Source of the DNA: Methanocaldococcus fervens AG86
GTDB lineage: Archaea; AGJL01; Methanococci; Methanococcales; Methanocaldococcaceae
Length of the DNA: 64,000 nt
Direction: 5' to 3'
Assembly (NCBI RefSeq): GCF_000023985.1
Contig: NC_013156.1
Location: 670,363 to 734,362, forward strand
In this document: one piece after another, positions 58,035 through 64,000 of the stretch
Position numbering within the stretch: position 1 is the stretch's first letter
Layout of the letters: each line of letters opens with the position of its first letter
Position numbers and translations under genes: made by a program
The notes under the pieces: generated by a model
The model's input: only the letters and a program-made list of their open reading frames with translations
Databases searched by the model: none
Told to the model about the DNA's origin: nothing

Positions 58035-61000
58035 ATGCCAATCCCCGAGATTTATGTCCATAGGAATATAGAAGGAAATTTAAATAAATTGGGTTGGAAA
58101 CCATTGGATGAATCATTTTATAATGAAGCATTTAACAACTACATAATAAAACCAATCTTAGAGGAGCAATTAAAAATTATAAATGACCATATAGAAGAAT
58201 ACAAAGAGGAATTTATTGAAAAAGCAATAAATAAGCTAATAAATGAGCAGAAACCAGAGAATATTTTGGACTATATTAAAAATGGGATATTAATAACATT
58301 AGATAAAGGAAGAAAAGGGCAAGTTTCTAATAGGGTTAAATTAATTGATTACAAAAATATTGAGAAAAATGTTTTTAACTATGCTCATGAACTAAAATTT
58401 AAAGGAAACGACAATATTATCCCAGATTTTACATTATTTGTTAATGGAATTCCCATAATTATTATAGAGGCAAAAAGAGAACTATCTGAAAAAGAAACTT
58501 ATGAAGAGGCAATAAATCAAATAAATAGGTATGAGAGGGAAGCTCCTAAACTATTCAGCTATGTGCAGTTTGCCATTGCCTATGGAGATGAAAAACTTTA
58601 TATTTCAACATACCCAAATGAAGAAAAAGAAGATAGATTTAAAAAGCCATACAAATGGAAAAATGTGAAAAAAGAGGAGGATATTTGGGATTTGTTAAAA
58701 AGGGAGAGGGTTTTAGATATAATAAAGAACTTTATATTTTTTAGTAAGGACAGGGCTGGGAGAAAAACTAAAATTATCCCGAGGTATATGCAATATTGGG
58801 CTGTAAAAAAAGCTTATGAGAGAATAATCAACTACCTAAACAACGAAGATTATAAAAATAGGGGCTTAATTTGGCATTGGCAGGGAAGTGGGAAAACCTT
58901 TGAAATTATTTATTTGGCGGAAATATTTTATAACGAATTTAAAAACAGAGACCCTATTGTTTTTATAATGGTAGATAGGAGGGAGTTGGAGAATCAGTTT
59001 AATGATGACATAATTGCCTTACAAAATATAACATTTAAAGAGAGTTTTAAAAGAATTGAAAGTATTGAAGAACTTAAAAAAGTTTTAAAAATAATAAAAG
59101 AGTCAGAAAAAAATATAAACATTTCAGGAAAGGGAGTTTATTTGGTTATGATGCACAAATTTGATAAAAATAAATTAAATGACTTTATAAACTCATTTGG
59201 CTCAATTGATAAAAAAGAAATTTTGATTTTGAGAGATGAAGCACATAGAACTGAATCAGGAAAATTTGCAACTCTAAGAAACAAAATTTTAAAAAATGCC
59301 ATTGCAATTGGTTTTACTGGAACTCCAATTCATAAAAAAGATGCAAGCACGTTTAAGGAATATGCCTACCCAAAAGAAGGAGAGTTTTACTTAGACAGGT
59401 TTTTTATTGAGGAATCAATAAAAGAGGGCTTTACCTTACCTCTAATTTGGAGAGTTGTTAAACCAGAAGATATAAAAGATATTTCAGAGGAAGAGATAAA
59501 AAATATTATAGAAAAATTGTTTGTTGATGAAGAGGATGCTGATAAGATTGTTGTATCCAAAAAGGAAATTGCTGAAAAGATAAAATTATCTGATTTATTA
59601 AAAAGTGAAAGTAGTATAAGGGAGGCATCCAAATATATAGCAAATAACATTTTAGAAGACACTGAGAACTTTAAATTTAAAGCGATGGTTATAGCACAAG
59701 ATAGGAAGTCATGCATTTTATTTAAAAAATATTTAGATAAATATCTTAAAGAAAAGATAAGGGACTACGATGAAAACTGGACTCAGGTTGTTATAACTTA
59801 TCAGCACAATGATGAGGTAGAAATTGAGAACTACAAAAAGATGATTGAAAATAGGTATAATAAAAATGTGGATGAATTAAATAAAGAATGGGCTGACAAG
59901 TTTAAAACTTCAAATGAGCCAAAAATTTTAATAGTCAATAAAAAACTATTAACTGGTTTTGATGCACCTATATTAAAAACTATATACCTCCACCAATTTC
60001 TTAAAGATTACTTATTACTCCAAGCATCCGCAAGGGCAAACAGACCAGCAAAAAATAAAAAATATGGGCTTATTGTTGATTTAACAGGAATATTAATTGA
60101 GAACTACAAAAAGGCAATTGAAAACTATAATTTATACAGAGATGAAGCAATAAATAAAGATATTTTAAACAACTTATTTGTTGAGACGTCAAAGATTTGG
60201 GAGAGTTTTTTAACAAAGTTGGATGAATTTAAAAAGTTATTTAACTCAATCGTTGGAATTGATTTTAATAATTTCATTGAAAACTTAAAAAAACATAAAG
60301 AGCCAGAAAAAGAATTTAAAAAGATTATAGCCAAAATTACCCTAAGCGATAAATTTGATTATTTTTATACAAAACTTAGAGAACTTATCCAATTATTTGA
60401 GGCAGTTGGAGCTTATGGGGAAAAGCTAAATTATTATGAAATGTATGAATGGTTAAAATTATTATCCGCTGGAATAAACAAGCAAACAAAGCCAAAGAGC
60501 TATAAAATTCCATACAATAGAATAAAAAAAGAATTAATAAAATACTTAGAGTTTGATACTTATAAGGACATTGCCTCAATCCCTCTGGACCTAAAACTAT
60601 TGAAGAACTTAAAAGAAGATGAATTTAATGTAATTGTTGCTAATATAATTTATTTTGCCTTAGACACCACTAAAAACAAAAAAGAGCCGATATATAGGAT
60701 TATATACAATAGAATAAAGGAATTGAAAAATGAATATATAACAAGAACCAAAAAGAGCGAGGAGGTAATTAACGAATTGATAAATTATTTAAATTCATTA
60801 AAAACCTATGAAGAGGAAGAAAAATCATTATCAAATTCAGATAAGGCATTAAAAAATATATTGTTCTATTTAAATTATATAAAAAATTGTAATATCAGAA
60901 AACTTCCATTAACTGAAAAGACCTTAAAAAATTTGGAAGATAAAAAATTAATAAAACCAAGTGATTTTGATAAAATTAAAAAATTCTTATTTATTGATTT

Positions 61001-61085
61001 GAGAAATGCAATTAAAGAAACTGAAAAAAGAAGAAAAATGTCAAACAAGATAGTTGAAGAGATTATTAAACCAATTTTTACATAA
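58035..61085 (+). CDS. hsdR: Type I restriction subunit HsdR
   Basis: DNA translocase and endonuclease of the type I complex. 1016 residues. The nuclease domain shows DNIIPDFTLFVNGIPIIIIEAKRE (PD...ExK, about residue 145). Motor motifs: GLIWHWQGSGKTFEIIY (Walker A, about 285), FIMVDRRELENQF, LILRDEAHRTESGKF (DEAH, about 402), GFTGTPIHKKD, LLTGFDAPILKTIYLHQFLKDYLLLQASARANRP (motifs V-VI). All key residues are present. I start at ATG 58035 after AGGTG. It ends nine bp before the metalloprotease gene. Confidence 0.96.
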   Translation: MPIPEIYVHRNIEGNLNKLGWKPLDESFYNEAFNNYIIKPILEEQLKIINDHIEEYKEEFIEKAINKLINEQKPENILDYIKNGILITLDKGRKGQVSNRVKLIDYKNIEKNVFNYAHELKFKGNDNIIPDFTLFVNGIPIIIIEAKRELSEKETYEEAINQINRYEREAPKLFSYVQFAIAYGDEKLYISTYPNEEKEDRFKKPYKWKNVKKEEDIWDLLKRERVLDIIKNFIFFSKDRAGRKTKIIPRYMQYWAVKKAYERIINYLNNEDYKNRGLIWHWQGSGKTFEIIYLAEIFYNEFKNRDPIVFIMVDRRELENQFNDDIIALQNITFKESFKRIESIEELKKVLKIIKESEKNINISGKGVYLVMMHKFDKNKLNDFINSFGSIDKKEILILRDEAHRTESGKFATLRNKILKNAIAIGFTGTPIHKKDASTFKEYAYPKEGEFYLDRFFIEESIKEGFTLPLIWRVVKPEDIKDISEEEIKNIIEKLFVDEEDADKIVVSKKEIAEKIKLSDLLKSESSIREASKYIANNILEDTENFKFKAMVIAQDRKSCILFKKYLDKYLKEKIRDYDENWTQVVITYQHNDEVEIENYKKMIENRYNKNVDELNKEWADKFKTSNEPKILIVNKKLLTGFDAPILKTIYLHQFLKDYLLLQASARANRPAKNKKYGLIVDLTGILIENYKKAIENYNLYRDEAINKDILNNLFVETSKIWESFLTKLDEFKKLFNSIVGIDFNNFIENLKKHKEPEKEFKKIIAKITLSDKFDYFYTKLRELIQLFEAVGAYGEKLNYYEMYEWLKLLSAGINKQTKPKSYKIPYNRIKKELIKYLEFDTYKDIASIPLDLKLLKNLKEDEFNVIVANIIYFALDTTKNKKEPIYRIIYNRIKELKNEYITRTKKSEEVINELINYLNSLKTYEEEEKSLSNSDKALKNILFYLNYIKNCNIRKLPLTEKTLKNLEDKKLIKPSDFDKIKKFLFIDLRNAIKETEKRRKMSNKIVEEIIKPIFT

Positions 61086-61094
61086 TGTGATAGA

Positions 61095-61451
61095 ATGAGA
61101 GATAAAATAAACGATATCCTAAATAATACAATAAGGGAGTTAAATCTAAATGATAAAAAAGCAGATATAAAAATAAAAATAAAGCCATTTAAAAGAAAAA
61201 TCGCCTCTATCTCATTGACTAATAAGACCATTTATATTAACAAAAATGTCCTTCCATACCTAACTGATGAAGAAATAAAATTTATTTTTGCTCATGAACT
61301 CTTGCATCTAAAATATGGAAAATACCACATAAATGAATTTGAAAATGAACTCTTATTTTTATTCCCAAACAAAGAAGAAATTTTAATAAACATCATAAAA
61401 AAGTTACTTAAATATAATAATTTAAATAATAACGCCCGGGAGGGGATTTGA
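61095..61451 (+). CDS. Small HExxH metalloprotease (YgjP/SprT-like)
   Basis: 118-residue protein with the zinc motif FAHELLHLKYGKYH (HExxH, residues about 66-70). It is preceded by IASISLTNKTIYINKNVLPYLTDEEIKFI, the strand-helix order of YgjP/DUF45 and SprT-like zincins. It is short; the third ligand may be the His or Glu in KYHINEFENE. Proteins of this kind are frequently found just downstream of hsdR in bacterial type I operons. Here it is nine bp after hsdR, with GTGATAG upstream of the ATG. Its last six or so codons lie inside the tRNA-Arg gene on the opposite strand. Function (possibly control or turnover of the restriction complex) is inferred. Confidence 0.75.
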   Translation: MRDKINDILNNTIRELNLNDKKADIKIKIKPFKRKIASISLTNKTIYINKNVLPYLTDEEIKFIFAHELLHLKYGKYHINEFENELLFLFPNKEEILINIIKKLLKYNNLNNNAREGI

Positions 61452-61507
61452 ACCCCTGACAACTGGCTCCGCAGGCCAGCGCCCTATCCTGGCTAGGCGA
61501 CCCGGGC
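61433..61507 (-). tRNA. tRNA-Arg (anticodon GCG)
   Basis: On the minus strand the sequence folds into a full cloverleaf. The acceptor stem is GCCCGGG/CCCGGGC. The D-arm is GCCT..GGGC, with loop AGCCAGGATA. The anticodon stem is CTGGC/GCCAG, around loop CTGCGGA (anticodon GCG). The T-arm is AGGGG-TTCAAAT-CCCCT. Discriminator base G; CCA is not encoded. No intron. It reads CGC/CGU arginine codons. The 3' end overlaps the metalloprotease gene by about 19 bases. Confidence 0.96.
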
Positions 61508-61568
61508 TCTACTATTAAAAAAGCTCTACTATCAAAAATTTAAAATTTTAAAATATAAAATTAAAAAT

Positions 61569-62276
61569 CTACTTACAAAGCTCTTTCAACTCTCTAACTA
61601 ACTCTCTATCTATTCTACCGTTATTTCTATCCCCTCCTTTACATACAGCCCCCCTAACACCAACGATATCAGTTCCAATCTCCTTTAATATAGGGATATG
61701 TTCCTTCTTTATTGAACCAGCTAAAGCACATTTCAACCCATAATCATGAGATTCTTGAACAAACTCTTCTAAAATTTCCTTGCTTTGGAAGTCAAACAAT
61801 GTTTTTCCATCTTTTACAGCAGTGTCTAACATTGCAACATCACAACCAGCATCCCTTGCAATCTTTGGAATTATTAATGGCTCAACCGCTCCAACCCTGT
61901 GGGCATCTGCATATCCGGCAGCAACAACTATTTTATTTTCATCAATATCCTTAACTGCCCTAACAACATTTTTCATTAATTCAACTCCTTCATAGTAATT
62001 TTTAACTCCATATAATCCAACTTTTATATAATCAGCTCCACTTATTGCCGCTCCAACTGCAGCTAAAGAGATGGTTCCTGGTTTGAATGGGACATCTCCA
62101 ACTGTTGCACTTACTAATAGCTCTTTTGGTGTTACTTCTCTAATTGCCTTAATCATCCATGGGAAGTTAGCCCCTAAGGAACCCTCTTTTGGATTTTTTA
62201 CATCTATGATATCAGCTCCTCCAGCTATTGCTTCTTTCGCCTCTTCAACGTCTATAGGACTTACCAATAGTATCAT
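61569..62276 (-). CDS. mfnB: 4-(hydroxymethyl)-2-furancarboxaldehyde-phosphate synthase
   Basis: Builds the furan ring of methanofuran from two glyceraldehyde 3-phosphates. 235-residue TIM barrel (DUF556). [39 protein letters not shown] holds the catalytic lysine region. [65 protein letters not shown] and [12 protein letters not shown] complete the barrel. AGGTG precedes the ATG. Orthologue of MJ1099. Confidence 0.95.
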   Translation of the reverse strand: MILLVSPIDVEEAKEAIAGGADIIDVKNPKEGSLGANFPWMIKAIREVTPKELLVSATVGDVPFKPGTISLAAVGAAISGADYIKVGLYGVKNYYEGVELMKNVVRAVKDIDENKIVVAAGYADAHRVGAVEPLIIPKIARDAGCDVAMLDTAVKDGKTLFDFQSKEILEEFVQESHDYGLKCALAGSIKKEHIPILKEIGTDIVGVRGAVCKGGDRNNGRIDRELVRELKELCK

Positions 62277-62451
62277 AACGTTACACCTGTGATATTGATT
62301 TTAAAATTAAATAGGAGTTTCACAATTTTATACCTTTACTTCGGAACATGCAATTCATATAAATATTTACTCTTGTGCTTATTAACAACAATGCATATAA
62401 AAACTTAATGTTAATTATGGTTTTGTTATTACTTTTTTATATGGTGGAAAC

Positions 62452-63801
62452 ATGGGAAGATTATTTGGGACTTCTGGAATAAGAATGAAAAATTTATCTC
62501 CAAAAATTGCCTATAAAGTGGGATTGGCTATAGCTAAAAAATATAAAAACGTTGTGATTGGAAGGGATACGAGAACTACTGGAAAGTTGATTGAAACTGC
62601 TTTAACAGCAGGAATTTTAAATGGAGGAGGGGAGGTCACTACTATAGATATTGTCCCAACACCTGTTTTAGGTTTTAACGCAAGAAATTACGATGTTGGA
62701 GTTATGATTACAGCATCTCACAACCCTCCAGAATACAATGGAATAAAACTATTTAACAAAAATGGTTTAGCTTTTAACAAAAAAGAAGAAGATGAGATAG
62801 AGAAGATTATATTTAAAGGAGATTTTGTTGAAGTAGGATGGGATAAAGTTGGAAATATTTGGGAAGATTGCAGGGCAATAAGAAATTATATGGAATACAT
62901 TCTAAAAAATGTTGATATAAATGAAAAATTTAACGTGGTTGTTGATTGTGCAAACGCCTCTGCCTGCTTAGTATCCCCATATCTATTTACAGATGTTGGA
63001 TGTCATGTTATATCGGTTAATAGCCACATGGATGGAAGATTCATCGGTAGAATGCCAGAACCTAATGAAAAAAACTTAAAAAAGACAATGAATATGATTA
63101 AAGGTTTAAATGCTTATGGAGAGGGGTATATAGGCATAGCCCATGATGGAGACGCAGACAGGATGGTGGCAATAGATGAAAAGGGAAGGTTGGCTGATTT
63201 TGATAAGCTATTAGCTGCTTTTTCAAGATACATCGTTGAAAAAACTGGAAATAAAAAGATTGTTACAACAGTAGATGCCTCAATGATTATTGATGAATAT
63301 CTAAAAGATTTAGATGTTGAGATAATAAGGACAAAAGTTGGAGATGTGGCTGTTGCCGAGGAGATGATTAAAAACTCAGCTATTTTTGGTGGAGAACCTA
63401 GTGGAACATGGATTCATGCTGACATACATCTAACTCCAGACGGTATTTTAAGTGGATTGAGGATTTTGGAGATGTTAGAATTTTACAACAAAAGATTGTA
63501 TAAGATATTGGATGGAATCCCATCTTATATAAATTTGAGGGAAAAAATTCCATGTGAAGATGGTAAAAAGGAAAAAGTAATGGAATATGTTATTGAGAAT
63601 GGGGAGAGTTTGTTTAAAACAACTCCTGAAACAGTTGATGGGGCAAGATTTAATTTAGGAGATGGTTGGATTTTAATAAGACCTTCAGGAACTGAGCCAT
63701 ATATAAGAGTTAGAGTTGAAGCTAAAGATGGAATTTTAGCTAAGGAGCTGTTGGATAAAGGGATAAAATTGGTTAAAAATGCCTTAAGAGCGGTGAGTTA
63801 A
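62452..63801 (+). CDS. glmM: Phosphoglucosamine mutase (phosphohexomutase family)
   Basis: Converts glucosamine-6-phosphate to the 1-phosphate on the route to UDP-GlcNAc. 449 residues. GRLFGTSGIRMKNLSP, NVVIGRDTRTTGKLIE, the phosphoserine loop GVMITASHNPPEYNGIKLF, the metal loop GIAHDGDADRMVAID, sugar-binding IFGGEPSGTWIH and phosphate-binding RPSGTEPYIRVRVE. The M. jannaschii orthologue (MJ1100) was assigned phosphoglucosamine mutase activity as I recall. The next gene starts directly after its stop. GGTGG precedes the ATG. Confidence 0.92.
   Translation: MGRLFGTSGIRMKNLSPKIAYKVGLAIAKKYKNVVIGRDTRTTGKLIETALTAGILNGGGEVTTIDIVPTPVLGFNARNYDVGVMITASHNPPEYNGIKLFNKNGLAFNKKEEDEIEKIIFKGDFVEVGWDKVGNIWEDCRAIRNYMEYILKNVDINEKFNVVVDCANASACLVSPYLFTDVGCHVISVNSHMDGRFIGRMPEPNEKNLKKTMNMIKGLNAYGEGYIGIAHDGDADRMVAIDEKGRLADFDKLLAAFSRYIVEKTGNKKIVTTVDASMIIDEYLKDLDVEIIRTKVGDVAVAEEMIKNSAIFGGEPSGTWIHADIHLTPDGILSGLRILEMLEFYNKRLYKILDGIPSYINLREKIPCEDGKKEKVMEYVIENGESLFKTTPETVDGARFNLGDGWILIRPSGTEPYIRVRVEAKDGILAKELLDKGIKLVKNALRAVS

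Positions 63802-64000
<199 letters not shown>

Overview
The window is AT-rich DNA of a hyperthermophilic, hydrogenotrophic methanogen very close to Methanocaldococcus jannaschii. Nearly every protein is recognisable as a Methanocaldococcus-type orthologue. Lineage markers are HcgB and HcgC (FeGP cofactor of [Fe]-hydrogenase), MfnB (methanofuran), SepRS (O-phosphoseryl-tRNA synthetase), archaeal RPA, Cdc48, Pelota and Tfx. Start codons are typically preceded by GGTGA/GGAGG ribosome-binding sites, and this was used to trim many over-long 5' ends. MJ locus names below come from memory. Gene blocks that are far apart in M. jannaschii (about MJ0486-0490, MJ1649-1661, MJ0169-0180, MJ1154-1159, MJ1579-1583, MJ0929-0931, MJ0566-0570 and MJ1096-1101) are joined here, so this is probably a rearranged relative rather than the type strain.

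Layout. 1-4738: mdh (partial), hcgC, hcgB, pheS and a radical SAM gene. 4784-6280: CRISPR array 1 (17 repeats, minus orientation) and its long leader. 6370-15672: pdxT, topA, an rRNA methyltransferase, an OB-fold gene, hpt, a FAH-family gene, a U32-like gene and sepS. 15797-19190: ribosomal operon rpl3-rpl4-rpl23-rpl2-rps19 on the minus strand. 19459-26674: a translin-like gene, pelA, tfx, pcm, and two MscS channels on either side of DNA ligase. 26680-38496: ttuA-like/rpa/minD operon, a double zinc ribbon, cdc48, an orphan chemoreceptor, a YgiQ-family gene and an HD hydrolase. 38519-46789: an orphan CRISPR-leader fragment, trmO-like, tatD, a DUF362 ferredoxin, pyrB, small proteins, a methyltransferase, thiI, cbiC and purB. 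46870-48218: leader and CRISPR array 2 (15 repeats, plus orientation). 48306-55429: feoA-feoB-membrane protein, a DtxR-family regulator, hemC, a Dph6-like gene, argC and lysA. 55595-61507: type I restriction-modification operon hsdM-hsdS(half-size)-hsdR plus a small HExxH metalloprotease whose 3' end overlaps a tRNA-Arg(GCG). 61569-64000: mfnB, glmM and a partial nucleotidyltransferase.

The two CRISPR arrays share an identical 30-nt repeat and a leader conserved over about 385 bp, and face each other as a large inverted pair around about 41 kb. No cas gene is visible. A third, isolated piece of leader lies at 38.5 kb. A family of hairpin-rich intergenic elements recurs at about 2.2, 10.5, 20.1, 22.6 and 44.6 kb, with one constant end often abutting a stop codon. 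Most of the window is core metabolism and information processing. The defence-related parts (two arrays and the restriction operon) and the dispersed repeats are the accessory component.
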